A stretch of DNA of 63,449 bases from VFKU01 sp964620045 (GTDB lineage: Bacteria; Hydrogenedentota; Hydrogenedentia; Hydrogenedentales; GCA-2746185): positions 1-63,449 of the forward strand of contig CAZUJL010000025.1 of assembly GCA_964620045.1 (NCBI GenBank), given 5' to 3'. The notes under the pieces are model-generated. The model was not told where the DNA came from, searched no databases, and was given only the letters and a program-made list of their open reading frames with translations. The position numbers were made by a program, and so were the translations under genes. This document shows positions 35,368-44,678 of the stretch, in pieces; the stretch's first letter is position 1, and every line of letters begins with the position of its first letter.

Positions 35368-36218
35368 TGCAGGCCAGCCTTTCCTGTGATTGGTTCCTCG
35401 GCACCCTTGAGCGGGCGCACGAATCGTTCTGCCGATGTGGGGAGTGCTTCGAGACGAGTCATTTCGTCGCGATCTTGCTGCGCGCCGGCGGCGTTGCCGC
35501 GCGCCTCGCGCACGTGCGCGCGATTATACAAGGCATCGAGCACGCGTTCCTTCGTGAAGGAATACTCCACGACGGTGGTGAATTCCGTTTCCGCGCCGGC
35601 GAGGTCGCCTTTGCGCGCGAGAATGATCCCGCGGCCGGTGTGCGCGGCCATGGCGGTGGGCTTTTCGAAGCGCGCGATGATGGCGTCGAAGTCTGCGAGG
35701 GCATCGTCATTTCGCCCTTCGCGCAGGCGGAGCAGACCGCGATTCAGTTGCGCGATGGTGAAATCCGGTTCGCGCGCCATCGAGGCGGTGAAGTCGTGCT
35801 CGGCTTCTTTGAATTCGCCTAGACGAAAATGCGCGACGCCGCGGCTGTTGTATACGTGCTCGTTGCGTTTCGCGAGCGGAATCGCGGTGTCGTATTCGGC
35901 GATCGCTTCTTTCGGTTCGTCACGCTCCAGATAAACGCCGCCGAGGAGGTAGTGCGTCGGCGCGACGGAGTCATCGATCTTGAGCGCTTCGCGATAGATG
36001 GCTTCGGCTTCGTCGAGTTTGTCCGCGGCTTGCAGTTCCATGCCTGCGTTCAAGGTGTCGTAAGTTTTCAGGCGTTGCGCGGCGTGTGCGTATTTTTTTT
36101 CGTCGTCGATGCCGCGCGGATTGAGTGCGAGCGCAAATGCGATGCAGGCGGCGGCCGTTACCGCAGCCGCGATGATCCAGAGAATGGGAATGCGCACCGG
36201 CACAGACGCGGCCTTCAT
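35364..36218 (-). CDS. Membrane-anchored TPR protein
   Basis: The 284-residue protein has one N-terminal transmembrane helix (ILWIIAAAVTAAACIAFALA). About five TPR-like helical repeats follow from residue 55, including LNAGMELQAADKLDEAEAIY, THYLLGGVYLERDEPKEAIA and VYNSRGVAHFRLGEFKEAEH. TPR domains mediate protein interaction and no enzymatic motif is seen. It is the first gene of the fatty-acid operon, overlapping the dehydrogenase start by four bases. It may act as an envelope-side scaffold, but this is inference. Confidence 0.82.
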   Translation of the reverse strand: MKAASVPVRIPILWIIAAAVTAAACIAFALALNPRGIDDEKKYAHAAQRLKTYDTLNAGMELQAADKLDEAEAIYREALKIDDSVAPTHYLLGGVYLERDEPKEAIAEYDTAIPLAKRNEHVYNSRGVAHFRLGEFKEAEHDFTASMAREPDFTIAQLNRGLLRLREGRNDDALADFDAIIARFEKPTAMAAHTGRGIILARKGDLAGAETEFTTVVEYSFTKERVLDALYNRAHVREARGNAAGAQQDRDEMTRLEALPTSAERFVRPLKGAEEPITGKAGLQ

Positions 36219-36521
36219 CCTTGGTGAACGATCGCCCGACGTGAAAATCTGATTCTAGGCAAGGCCCGCGCACGCCGCAACTTACAACGGCAAGTAAATT
36301 TCGGGCAAGAATCATCGGTTCACGCGACGAAATCGTCGGTTTGTCTTGCAAGGTTTAGCCAAAGATTCCTACTTTTGGTTGGATTCGCCACGGAGAAACC
36401 CACAGATGGCCTATGGATTTTTCTTAATTCATTGAAAACAAATGAGTTATGCCGAAAAACAGCATTGGAATGCCCCTTGCCATAGGCTCCATATATATAG
36501 CCACTCGAAAAGGAACGAGAC
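36219..36521. other. Divergent promoter region between the fatty-acid operon and the PilZ-like gene
   Basis: This 303-bp gap is AT-richer than flanking genes. CATATATATAG at 36490-36500, 22 bases before the PilZ-like start, is a -10-like element; the same 11-mer precedes the formyltransferase gene. No coding region or clear operator was seen. Confidence 0.4.
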
Positions 36522-36863
36522 ATGAGCGCGCAGGTGATGGAACAGCCGATGATGCTGGTCGACCTGGAAGACGACCCGGAACTGCAGGCGCGGATCGCGC
36601 GCAAGGCGCTGAAGACGGATTTCCAGGGGCGCGTGAGTTATCGGCAGGGCGACTACATCGAGGGCACGGCGCTCGCGCGGAATCTTGGCGGGGGCGACGT
36701 TGCGCTCCTGCTGAACCGCTTCATCGCGCCGGACGAAACGATCGCGGTGCAGCTCGAATGCCTGACGTACCGCGGTTTGCCGATTCAGATGACCGCGCGT
36801 GTTACGTCGTGCGCACTGTCGAAAGACCGTCGCGGATTTCTCGCGATCATCAGCGCGCGGTAG
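36522..36863 (+). CDS. PilZ-like domain protein
   Basis: The 113-residue protein has the compact beta-barrel pattern of PilZ domains: GRVSYRQGDYIEGTALARNL, an N-x-G-G-G turn in place of the D/N-x-S-x-x-G motif, then DVALLLNRFIAPDETIAVQL and a final strand ending in RRGFLAIISAR. The usual RxxxR motif is not clear, so c-di-GMP binding is doubtful. AAGGAACG precedes the ATG. No functional partner adjoins it, although the pilin locus with a GGDEF-like protein is 6 kb away. Confidence 0.55.
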   Translation: MSAQVMEQPMMLVDLEDDPELQARIARKALKTDFQGRVSYRQGDYIEGTALARNLGGGDVALLLNRFIAPDETIAVQLECLTYRGLPIQMTARVTSCALSKDRRGFLAIISAR

Positions 36864-36872
36864 TCGAAAATT

Positions 36873-37367
36873 TTAGAACGCGGCTGCGCCCGCTTCGGCC
36901 ACCGCGAGATCGTTCTCAACCGAGGAACCCGACACACCAATTGCGCCGATGACCTGACCGTCGGAATTTTTCAGCGGGATTCCGCCCGCGAACGTGACCA
37001 AGCCGCCGTTCGTTTCTTCGAGGCCGTAAAGCGGTCCGCCGGGTTGCGTGAGCTGGCCGAGCGCGCCGGTGGGCGCGTCGAACATGCGCGAGGTTTTGGC
37101 TTTCTTCATCGCGATGTCCGCGCTGCCGAGAAACGCGCCGTCCATGCGCGCAAAAGCTTTGAGGTTCGCGCCCGCATCCACGACAGCTATGTTCATTTTC
37201 AGATCCAGCGCGTTGGCCTTTTTGATTGCGGCGTCGATCACGCGTTGCGCGTCGGCGAGCGTCACGTCGTAACCATCCGGCGCGGCGAGCGCGCGGGGCG
37301 CGGGCGGAACGAGAATGAACGCGGCGAGAGTGGCGGCTACAAGCAGGGCGGCGATGTAAGAGCGCAT
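36873..37367 (-). CDS. HbpS/GlcG family secreted protein
   Basis: From the ATG at 37367 (GGAGA upstream) the 164-residue protein has a signal peptide ending near ALA. The GlcG/HbpS domain (DUF336) contains LADAQRVIDAAIKKANALD, MNIAVVDAGANLKAFARMDG and the C-terminal GQVIGAIGVSGSSVENDLAV. Members bind haem or act as accessory proteins; no haem-iron ligand can be fixed from this sequence. The gene lies 85 bases after the quinoprotein gene on the same strand. Co-occurrence of GlcG-like and PQQ-dependent proteins is common, so they likely work together in the periplasm. Confidence 0.82.
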   Translation of the reverse strand: MRSYIAALLVAATLAAFILVPPAPRALAAPDGYDVTLADAQRVIDAAIKKANALDLKMNIAVVDAGANLKAFARMDGAFLGSADIAMKKAKTSRMFDAPTGALGQLTQPGGPLYGLEETNGGLVTFAGGIPLKNSDGQVIGAIGVSGSSVENDLAVAEAGAAAF

Positions 37368-37451
37368 GTGGGGTCTCCAGTTTGTTGGTGAGGATTCTGG
37401 TGGAAGCGATTGCCGCGTCGCAAACCCCGCTCCTCGCAATGACGGAGCCGG

Positions 37452-39347
37452 CTAGGGCAGCGCGTAGGCGACGACGTAGTCGCCCTGTTTCGTGCCGGCC
37501 TTGCCGTGGCCGCCGGCGCAGATGACGACGTACTGCTTGCCGTTTGCGGCGCGGTAGGTCATCGGCGTGGACTGCGCGGGCACGGGGAGTTTTTCCTCCC
37601 AGAGGGTCGCGCCGGTTTCGATATCCAGCGCGCGGAAAGTGCCGTCGCGCGTGGCGGCGACGAACACGAGGCCGCCGGCCGTGAGCACGTTGCCGCCGAC
37701 CATCGACGAGCCGAGGTCTTTGTATTTTTCGTCGATATAGCCGAGCGGACGTTCCCAGAGTTTCTTGCCGGTGGCGATCTCGACGCCCACGATCACGCCC
37801 CAGGGCGGCGGCGTGGCGAAGACGCCGTTCGCGAGGAAGGTGCGGCGCGTCATGCCGTAGTCGGTGCCGGCCTGAATCGCGACCTCGCCGCGGAGCCCGA
37901 GGATCTCTTCGCCGGTGACTTTGAATTCAGATCTTGGGATCAATTTCACGAGATGCGCGAAGCGGTTCATGTTTGCCACGAGCACGCCGCGCGTCGGGTC
38001 GACGCTGAGTCCGCCCCAGTTCATGCCGCCGGCGGTGCTGGGGAACTGGATCGTGCCTTCGAGGCTCGGCGGCGTGAAGCGACCGTCGTAGCGGAGTGTG
38101 CCGAGTTCTGCTTTTTGCTCCGGCGTGAGTTCGCCGATGCCTTCCCATATTTGGAACGGTTTGGGCAAGTCGTCGAGCAGCGGCGCGGGGATGGTCGGGA
38201 ATGGTTGCGTCGGCCAAGACTCCTCTCCCGGCACGGTGCTCTGCGGCACGGGGCGTTCCTCGACGGGGAACACCGGTTTGCCGGTCTCGCGATCGAGCAC
38301 GAACACATGGCCGATCTTGGTGCCCTGCACCACGACGGGGATGCGCTTGCCATCGACCGTGATTTCGGTGAGCACCGGTTGGCAGGGAAGATCGTAGTCC
38401 CACAGATCGTGGTGCGCGACCTGGAAATGCCACGCGACCTTGCCGGTGGACGCGCGGATCGCGACGACGGAGTTCGCGTAGACGTTGCTGCCGAGACGTT
38501 CGCCGCCGAAGTGATCCGGGCCGGGGGCCGTGGTGGGTAGAAACACGAGGTCGCGCTCGGAATCGACCGAGATGATCGACCAGACGTTTGAGCCGCCCGT
38601 ATTGCGGACGCGCTCGCCCTTCCAGGTATCGGCGAAGGGGTCGGTGTCCTTGCGCGGGATGGGGTCCCACGACCACTGCTGTTTGCCGTTGCGCACATCG
38701 AAGCAGCGGACCACACCCCACTCGACGTCGGCGCGACGGTTGTCGCCCATGGACGAGCCGACAACAACGCGATCGCCGATGATCGCGGGCGGCGACGTGA
38801 CTTGATACTGGCCGGCGCCCTTGAGCGTGATGCCTTCCTTCAAATCGACGGTGCCGTCGTTCCCGAAGTCTTTGCACGGGGTGCCGGACTTCGCATCAAG
38901 ACAGATCAGGCGGGCATCGAGTGTGCCGAGAAGAATGCGGCGTTGTTTGCCATCGGTCCACGTGGACACGCCGCGGTTGGTGAATTCAGAAAAGTTAGTG
39001 TTGACGTCGACCTTCGGGTCGAAGGTCCACCGCTTCTCCCCCGTCACCGGGTCGAGCGCGAAGACTTGGCAGGTGGGCGTGGTGAGGTAGAGCGTGCCGT
39101 CGACCATGATCGGGGTCGACTCGAAGGCGGCTTTCTCGCGGAACTTGTCGCTGCGGTCGAGGTCGCCCGTGCGGAAAACCCACGCCTGCTTGATGCCGGT
39201 GACGTTCTGCCGGTTTATTTCGTCCAGCGGCGAGAAGCGCGTGCCACCCGCGTCGCCGCCGTATGCCGGCCACTCACCCGCCGATTGCGCGAAGACCGAT
39301 GTAGCCGCCAGAAGTGCGCACGCGAGACCGACCGGTCTAAGAAGCAC
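37452..39347 (-). CDS. PQQ-dependent dehydrogenase (quinoprotein beta-propeller)
   Basis: A GTG at 39347 with GAGGAG upstream is the best start and gives 631 residues with a signal peptide (LLRPVGLACALLAATSVFAQ). The eight-bladed quinoprotein propeller follows, beginning EWPAYGGDAGGTRFSPLDEI and including WSWDPIPRKDTDPFADTWKG and VWSIISVDSERDLVFLPTTA. Such enzymes oxidise alcohols or sugars in the periplasm. The C-terminal GKQYVVICAGGHGK is typical of glucose-dehydrogenase-like members. No membrane domain or cytochrome c domain is present, so an external electron acceptor is needed. Confidence 0.85.
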   Translation of the reverse strand: MLLRPVGLACALLAATSVFAQSAGEWPAYGGDAGGTRFSPLDEINRQNVTGIKQAWVFRTGDLDRSDKFREKAAFESTPIMVDGTLYLTTPTCQVFALDPVTGEKRWTFDPKVDVNTNFSEFTNRGVSTWTDGKQRRILLGTLDARLICLDAKSGTPCKDFGNDGTVDLKEGITLKGAGQYQVTSPPAIIGDRVVVGSSMGDNRRADVEWGVVRCFDVRNGKQQWSWDPIPRKDTDPFADTWKGERVRNTGGSNVWSIISVDSERDLVFLPTTAPGPDHFGGERLGSNVYANSVVAIRASTGKVAWHFQVAHHDLWDYDLPCQPVLTEITVDGKRIPVVVQGTKIGHVFVLDRETGKPVFPVEERPVPQSTVPGEESWPTQPFPTIPAPLLDDLPKPFQIWEGIGELTPEQKAELGTLRYDGRFTPPSLEGTIQFPSTAGGMNWGGLSVDPTRGVLVANMNRFAHLVKLIPRSEFKVTGEEILGLRGEVAIQAGTDYGMTRRTFLANGVFATPPPWGVIVGVEIATGKKLWERPLGYIDEKYKDLGSSMVGGNVLTAGGLVFVAATRDGTFRALDIETGATLWEEKLPVPAQSTPMTYRAANGKQYVVICAGGHGKAGTKQGDYVVAYALP

Positions 39348-39472
39348 AGAAGAAACTCCTCGGGAAATTTGAACATCGGTGTCGGCTCCGAGAAATGGAA
39401 CACGGATTAGACCCGAGCGGTTCACGATTGGTTTAAGAAAACGTTGTGAGAATTTTGTTAGACGATTTTTGT

Positions 39473-40078
39473 TTAAGGCCAAACCACAAGTGCGCCATTG
39501 AAAAACAAAGTGGCGAATTCTACCAAGGATTCGTCCCACGGAATTATCAGACGACTCCCCCCTGAAAACCGAATTTCGAGAAATTCTCCGAATTGCTCTT
39601 CAAATGCTTCGATATGCTTTCCGATTAATGTGACGAGTTCGTCACAATAGCCGGGTTGTCCGCGTTCGAATGAGGCTGAACCATTTTCGAGTCGCGCGTT
39701 GCTGTAAACGTTCAGGGTCCAAGCGTCGGATATGAGTTGCACGTAATCGTGGATGAAGACGACGCTGGTCAATGCGTGCCCACAGGTCTGCTGCGGCAAA
39801 TAGAATTCGTTGGGCGATGGTGGCGGCAAACCGTCTGCCGGTTCCTGATCCAGAAACCATTCATCAAGAAATTCCCGCCGCGCCGTTGTGGACGCGAACC
39901 GTCGCCCGTCCCAGGTATCGCTTCCAGGCACGCGAAACAGCAGAGAAAATAAGAGGCGCGATTTTCCTTCGCGTGCGTCACGATCAGAAGCAAACGAGAC
40001 ATTTACTTCCTGAAATTCATATCGCAAATGGCCCCACGTGCCGAGGCCTTGCGCAATAACTTCTATACCGACCTGCAT
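39473..40078 (-). CDS. Hypothetical protein of unknown function
   Basis: From the Met at 40078 (MQVGIEVIAQGLGTWGHLRY) the frame encodes 201 residues. No signal peptide or transmembrane segment is seen. It contains a mixed alpha/beta pattern with a Pro-rich stretch (EPADGLPPPSPNEFY), a single conserved-looking DYVQLISDAWTLNVYSN segment and a hydrophobic C-terminus (FATLFFNGALVVWP). I recognise no family; the overall shape resembles small immunity-type or SUKH-like proteins, but no motif supports that. Composition is less GC-rich than ychF next to it. Confidence 0.6.
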   Translation of the reverse strand: MQVGIEVIAQGLGTWGHLRYEFQEVNVSFASDRDAREGKSRLLFSLLFRVPGSDTWDGRRFASTTARREFLDEWFLDQEPADGLPPPSPNEFYLPQQTCGHALTSVVFIHDYVQLISDAWTLNVYSNARLENGSASFERGQPGYCDELVTLIGKHIEAFEEQFGEFLEIRFSGGSRLIIPWDESLVEFATLFFNGALVVWP

Positions 40079-40220
40079 AAGAATCCGATTCGCACGATGA
40101 GTCCGCTGCCTGCTACTATACCGCCTCTTTCGGGCATCCGCAGACTGGTCCAGTCGAACCACGTTAGACGCCCCGGACAATGTCGATGCAGCGGATCGCC
40201 ACACCCGGTCAGGAGTTACG

Positions 40221-41321
40221 ATGGCACTAAAGATGGGCATTGTGGGCCTGCCGAACGTCGGCAAGAGCACCACGTTTAACGCGCTGACGAAGGCGCAGAA
40301 CGCCGAGGCGGCGAACTATCCCTTTTGCACGATCGAGCCGAACCGCGCGATTGTGCCGGTTCCGGATGCGCGGCTGGACACGCTGGCGAAGATGGTGAAC
40401 CCCGAGCGCGTGGTGGCGGCGACGATTGAGTTTGTGGACATCGCGGGGCTGGTGGCGGGCGCGAGCAAGGGCGAAGGCCTGGGCAACAAGTTCCTGGCGC
40501 ACATCCGCGAGACGGCGGCGATTGTGCATGTGGTTCGGTGCTTCGATGACGAGAACGTGATCCACGTGCACGGCAAGCCGGACCCGAAGCGCGACATCGA
40601 AGTCATCGAGACGGAACTGTTGATGGCGGACCTTGAACAGGTCGAGCGACGCGCCGATCGCGTGGCGAAACTTGCCAAGGGCGATAAAAAGCAGCAGCCG
40701 ATGCTGGATCTCGCCATTGCGCTGAAGGCGCACCTCGACGGCGGCAACCCGTTCAGCACCTTTGCCGACCAAGATTCCGACGAGTGGATCGAGACCGTGC
40801 GCGATTTGCAGCCGATCACAGCCAAGAAAATCATCTTCGCGGCGAATGTGGACGAGGCGGGCCTGGCGGAAGACAATACCTACGTCAAACAAGTGCAAGC
40901 GATCGCGGCGGAACGCGGCGCGGAAGTCGTGAAGCTCTGCGCGAAGGTTGAAGAAGAAATGGCCGGGTTGTCCGACGCGGAGCGCCAGGAATTTCTGGAT
41001 TCGCTCGGCGCCAAAGAAAGCGGCCTCGACCAGATCATCCACAAGAGCTACCATGCGCTCGGCCTGGCCAGCTACTTCACGGCGGGCGAGAAGGAAGTGC
41101 GCGCGTGGACGATTCCCATTGGCGCGCGCGCGCCGCAGGCGGCCGGCGTGATTCACACGGATTTCGAAAAAGGCTTCATCAAGGCCGAGGTCATTCACTA
41201 CGCCGACTACGTCGCGGATGGCGGCGAGCCGGGCGCGAAGGCCGCGGGCCATATGACGGCGGAAGGCAAGGAATATGTGATGCAGGACGGAGACGTCGTG
41301 CATTTCCGGTTCAACGTGTGA
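40221..41321 (+). CDS. ychF: Obg-family ATPase YchF
   Basis: The 366-residue protein has G1 GLPNVGKST (residues 9-17), G3 DIAGLVAGASKGEGLGN and NVDE in place of the guanine-specific NKxD. That substitution is the mark of ATP preference in YchF. The C-terminal TGS domain carries TAGEKEVRAWTIPIG and GFIKAEVIHYADY. YchF binds ribosomes and is involved in stress control. AGGAG lies eight bases before the ATG. It ends 61 bases before the pentapeptide-repeat gene on the same strand. Confidence 0.95.
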   Translation: MALKMGIVGLPNVGKSTTFNALTKAQNAEAANYPFCTIEPNRAIVPVPDARLDTLAKMVNPERVVAATIEFVDIAGLVAGASKGEGLGNKFLAHIRETAAIVHVVRCFDDENVIHVHGKPDPKRDIEVIETELLMADLEQVERRADRVAKLAKGDKKQQPMLDLAIALKAHLDGGNPFSTFADQDSDEWIETVRDLQPITAKKIIFAANVDEAGLAEDNTYVKQVQAIAAERGAEVVKLCAKVEEEMAGLSDAERQEFLDSLGAKESGLDQIIHKSYHALGLASYFTAGEKEVRAWTIPIGARAPQAAGVIHTDFEKGFIKAEVIHYADYVADGGEPGAKAAGHMTAEGKEYVMQDGDVVHFRFNV

Positions 41322-41382
41322 GCGTGCACTCCCTTCTGTAGAACCGTATACTAAGCGCGGCGAGACGAAGTGGAGTTTTTGC

Positions 41383-43263
41383 GTGGCCGATAACGCACAC
41401 ATGCGCACGCTGCGCGAGGGGGCCGAGCGCTGGAATGCCTGGCGCACGGAGCATCCCGAAATCGAGCCGGCGTTGTCCTCCGCGATGCTGCAACGGTATG
41501 AGCTGCGCGGGATGAACCTCACGCGCGCCGATCTCTCGGCCGCGAACCTGATGCACTGCGACCTCTCGGGCGGAAACCTGACCGAGGCCAATCTCAACAG
41601 CACGGACTTGCGCAACGTAAAATTCAACGACGTGTCGTTGCGCGGCGCGAACCTGAACAACGCGAACCTCGGCCGGGCGGCCTTTGAAAATTCGGACCTG
41701 AGCCAGGCGAAGATCGTGCGCGCGGTCGTGCAGGGGTGCACCTTCCGCAACGTGAAGTTCTGCGCGGCGGACTTCAACGCGATGAACCTGTCCAGCCTGA
41801 ACTTTGCCGGGATGGACTTCACGCGCGCGGATCTCAGCGATGTGCGCTGCGCGTCGGCGGATTTCTCGAACACGAACCTGCGCGGCGTGAACTTTCACGG
41901 AGCGGCCTTTGAAGATACGAATTTCGAAGGCGCCGACTTCACCGAAGCCGCCCTGGGCGAGGCGAAATTCATCCGCTGCAACTTCTCGCGCGCAAAAATG
42001 CCCAAGCTGGAACTGCGCACGACGATCTTCGATACGTGCAACTTTGCCAGCGCGGACGTGCACGAGATTAAGCTGCCCGGCGCGAAACTGATCGGTTCGA
42101 AATTTATCAAGACCAATATGGCCGGCGTGCTGTTTGACGGCGTGGACCTGTCGCAGGCCGACCTCACGGGCGCGCGGCTGGTGGGCGCTCATCTCAGCCA
42201 TGTGAATTTCATGGCGGCGACACTGTCGGGCGCGGATCTGACGGGCGCCATCGCGGCGGAAGCGGTGTTTACCGGCTCCAACATGATGGCGGTGGTGTTG
42301 AAAGACGCCGATCTCACGGGCGCGCGGCTGGTGGCAGCCAACTTGCGGCGCATCGTGGACTGGGAATCCGCGAAGTTTCGCGACGCGAACGTCACCGGCG
42401 TGCTCGGCGCGCCGAAGGGTTTTCGCGAACACATCAAAGCGCACGGCGCGGTGTTTGGCGCGCCGATCGAAATTCTGAACGCGGGCATCGGCGTGTGGAA
42501 TGCTTGGGCGGCGGACGTGGCCAAGGCGGCGGGCGAAGTGAAGGGCATCGACCTGCGCGGCGCGAAGCTTGCGGGCATGGACCTGCTGAATGCGAACTTC
42601 CGCAACGCGGACCTCCGCCAAGCGGATCTCTCCGAGTGCAATCTCCACGGCGCGACGCTCACGGGCGCGAGCCTGAAACGCGCGCGCGTGGTCGGCGCGA
42701 CGCTGACCGAGGCGAACCTCGAGAATGCCGACCTGCGCAACGCGGACCTGACTGGCGTGGATCTGCGGGGCGCGCGCATGCGCGGCGCGGTCGTGATTGA
42801 GACGGACCTGACGCAAGCGAAGCTGAGTGGGGCCGAACTCTTCGGCGCGCGCTTTGGCAATACGCAACTGATGGGCGCGGACCTCAGCATGTGCACACTG
42901 ACGCGGGTCGACCTTTCGGGGCACGACCTCGCGGGGGCGAATCTGGTGCGCTGCGACCTGCGCGGCGCGACGCTGCGCCAGACGAAGTTCACCGGCGCGA
43001 ACCTGATGCACGCGCAACTCGGCGAGGCCGTCGCCGAATCCGCGGATTTCTCCAAGACGAACCTGAGCCATGCTTCGCTCGTCGCCGCGCAACTGCAGCA
43101 GGCGAATCTCAGCGAGGCGGACCTCACCGATGCAGACCTGACCAACGCGAACCTCGAAGGCGCCTCGCTCAAGGGCGTGAGCGCGCGCGGCGCAAAGCTG
43201 GACGGCGCGGTGGTTTCGCTTGCGCAGAAGACCTTGCTGTGGGTGGCGTCGAAGGGGCGGTAA
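41383..43263 (+). CDS. Long pentapeptide-repeat protein with a duplicated N-terminal module
   Basis: A GTG start gives 626 residues. Almost all of it is A(D/N)Lxx-type pentapeptide repeats forming a right-handed quadrilateral helix: NLTRADLSAANLMHCDLSGG in the first half, LLNANFRNADLRQADLSECN in the second. Two similar entry sequences, RWNAWRTEHPE near residue 23 and VWNAWAADVAK near residue 370, show that the protein is two fused copies. Pentapeptide proteins can mimic DNA (as in Qnr/MfpA) or serve as scaffolds, and neither is proven here. A GC-rich, codon-biased gene following ychF. Confidence 0.85.
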   Translation: MADNAHMRTLREGAERWNAWRTEHPEIEPALSSAMLQRYELRGMNLTRADLSAANLMHCDLSGGNLTEANLNSTDLRNVKFNDVSLRGANLNNANLGRAAFENSDLSQAKIVRAVVQGCTFRNVKFCAADFNAMNLSSLNFAGMDFTRADLSDVRCASADFSNTNLRGVNFHGAAFEDTNFEGADFTEAALGEAKFIRCNFSRAKMPKLELRTTIFDTCNFASADVHEIKLPGAKLIGSKFIKTNMAGVLFDGVDLSQADLTGARLVGAHLSHVNFMAATLSGADLTGAIAAEAVFTGSNMMAVVLKDADLTGARLVAANLRRIVDWESAKFRDANVTGVLGAPKGFREHIKAHGAVFGAPIEILNAGIGVWNAWAADVAKAAGEVKGIDLRGAKLAGMDLLNANFRNADLRQADLSECNLHGATLTGASLKRARVVGATLTEANLENADLRNADLTGVDLRGARMRGAVVIETDLTQAKLSGAELFGARFGNTQLMGADLSMCTLTRVDLSGHDLAGANLVRCDLRGATLRQTKFTGANLMHAQLGEAVAESADFSKTNLSHASLVAAQLQQANLSEADLTDADLTNANLEGASLKGVSARGAKLDGAVVSLAQKTLLWVASKGR

Positions 43264-43342
43264 GTCACGGCCCGCTTTGATTCACGCGGTGATCCAGCGA
43301 TACCATACGCGCTTCCCAAGCATCAGCCGGAGTCTTTAGTCT

Positions 43343-44647
43343 GTGGAACAGATCGTTTCTCTTTGCAAGCGCCGCGGGTTTATTTTTCAATCGAGCGGCA
43401 TTTACGGCGGCATCAACGGCTGCTGGGACTTCGGCCCGCTGGGCACGGAACTGAAGCGGAACATCAAGAACGACTGGTGGTGGACGTTCGTGCAGCAGCG
43501 CGACGACGTGGTCGGGCTGGACGCGAGCATCATCATGCATCCGTCGGTGTGGAAGGCCTCGGGGCACGTCGATGAGTTCCACGACATGCTCGTGGACTGC
43601 AAGGAGTGCAAGAAACGTTTCCGCGCGGACCACTTCAATTCGGAAGAGGACTGCCCGAACAAGCCGAAGTGCGGCGGCGCGCACCTGACCGAGCCGCGCG
43701 CGTTCAACATGATGCTGCAGACGCGGCTGGGCGCGAGCGGCGATTCGGCGGTCGAGACCTACCTGCGGCCGGAGACGTGCCAGGCGATTTTTGTCGACTT
43801 CAAGGATGTGTACAGCAGCTCGCGCATGTCGCCGCCGTTTGGCATTGCGCAGATCGGCAAGGCGTTCCGCAACGAGATCAATCCGCGCAACTTCATATTC
43901 CGTTCGCGCGAGTTTGAGCAGATGGAAATCGAATTCTTCTGCCGGCCGGAGGAAGAGGCGCAGTGGTTTGAGCACTGGATGGGCGCGATCTGGTCGTGGT
44001 ACCTCGGCATCGGCCTGAACGAGAAGAAGATGCGGTGGTATGAGCATCCGAAGGAATCGCTGGCGCATTACTCGAAGCGCACGGCGGACATCGAGTATGA
44101 GTTTAACTTCGGCTGGGGCGAGTTGCAGGGCCTGGCGAATCGCGGGTCGTATGACCTGAAGCAGCACTCCGAGCATTCGGGCAAGGACTTGTCGTTCTTC
44201 GATCCGGACAAGAAGGAGCGCTACATTCCGTCGGTGATCGAGCCGTCGGCCGGCGCGGACCGCACGACGCTCGCGATCCTGTGCGATGCGTATTACGAAG
44301 AAATGGTCGAGAACGAGCAGCGCATCGTGATGCGGTTCCATCCGCGCATCGCGCCGATCAAGGCGGCGGTGTTGCCGCTGGTGAAGAAGGACGGCCTGGC
44401 GGAACTCGCGGAAGGCTTCGAGAAAAAGCTGCGCAAGAAATTCGCGACCTTCTATGATCAGGGCGGCGCGATTGGTCGGCGCTACCGGCGCATGGACGAG
44501 GCGGGCACGCCGTATTGCATCTGCGTGGACTACCAGACCAAGGAAGACGAGACCGTCACCATCCGCGATCGCGACGCGATGACGCAGGTGCGGATGAAGA
44601 TGAACGACGTCGAGGCCTGGTTGGACGAGCGGGTGAACCCGCGCTAA
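43343..44647 (+). CDS. glyQS: Glycyl-tRNA synthetase (class II, alpha2 type)
   Basis: A GTG start with GGAG 12 bases upstream gives 434 residues. The class II core has SSGIYGGINGCWDFGPLG, the motif-2 region FRNEINPRNFIFRSREFEQM and motif 3 IPSVIEPSAGADRTTLAILC. A Cys cluster DCKECKKRF...CPNKPKCGG is a likely zinc site. The HGTP anticodon-binding domain ends in RRYRRMDEAGTPYCICVDYQ. It charges tRNA-Gly. It is the eukaryote/archaea-like homodimeric form, not the glyQ/glyS alpha2beta2 form. Confidence 0.95.
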   Translation: MEQIVSLCKRRGFIFQSSGIYGGINGCWDFGPLGTELKRNIKNDWWWTFVQQRDDVVGLDASIIMHPSVWKASGHVDEFHDMLVDCKECKKRFRADHFNSEEDCPNKPKCGGAHLTEPRAFNMMLQTRLGASGDSAVETYLRPETCQAIFVDFKDVYSSSRMSPPFGIAQIGKAFRNEINPRNFIFRSREFEQMEIEFFCRPEEEAQWFEHWMGAIWSWYLGIGLNEKKMRWYEHPKESLAHYSKRTADIEYEFNFGWGELQGLANRGSYDLKQHSEHSGKDLSFFDPDKKERYIPSVIEPSAGADRTTLAILCDAYYEEMVENEQRIVMRFHPRIAPIKAAVLPLVKKDGLAELAEGFEKKLRKKFATFYDQGGAIGRRYRRMDEAGTPYCICVDYQTKEDETVTIRDRDAMTQVRMKMNDVEAWLDERVNPR

Positions 44648-44678
44648 GCCCGCGGTCGCGCGGGAGCGCGACCCTCCC

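Noticed and set aside
40227..41873. A 548-codon minus-strand frame across ychF
   Set aside because: Antisense to the well-conserved YchF sequence. The related frame starting VLLPTFGRPT is the reverse of the ychF G1 region.
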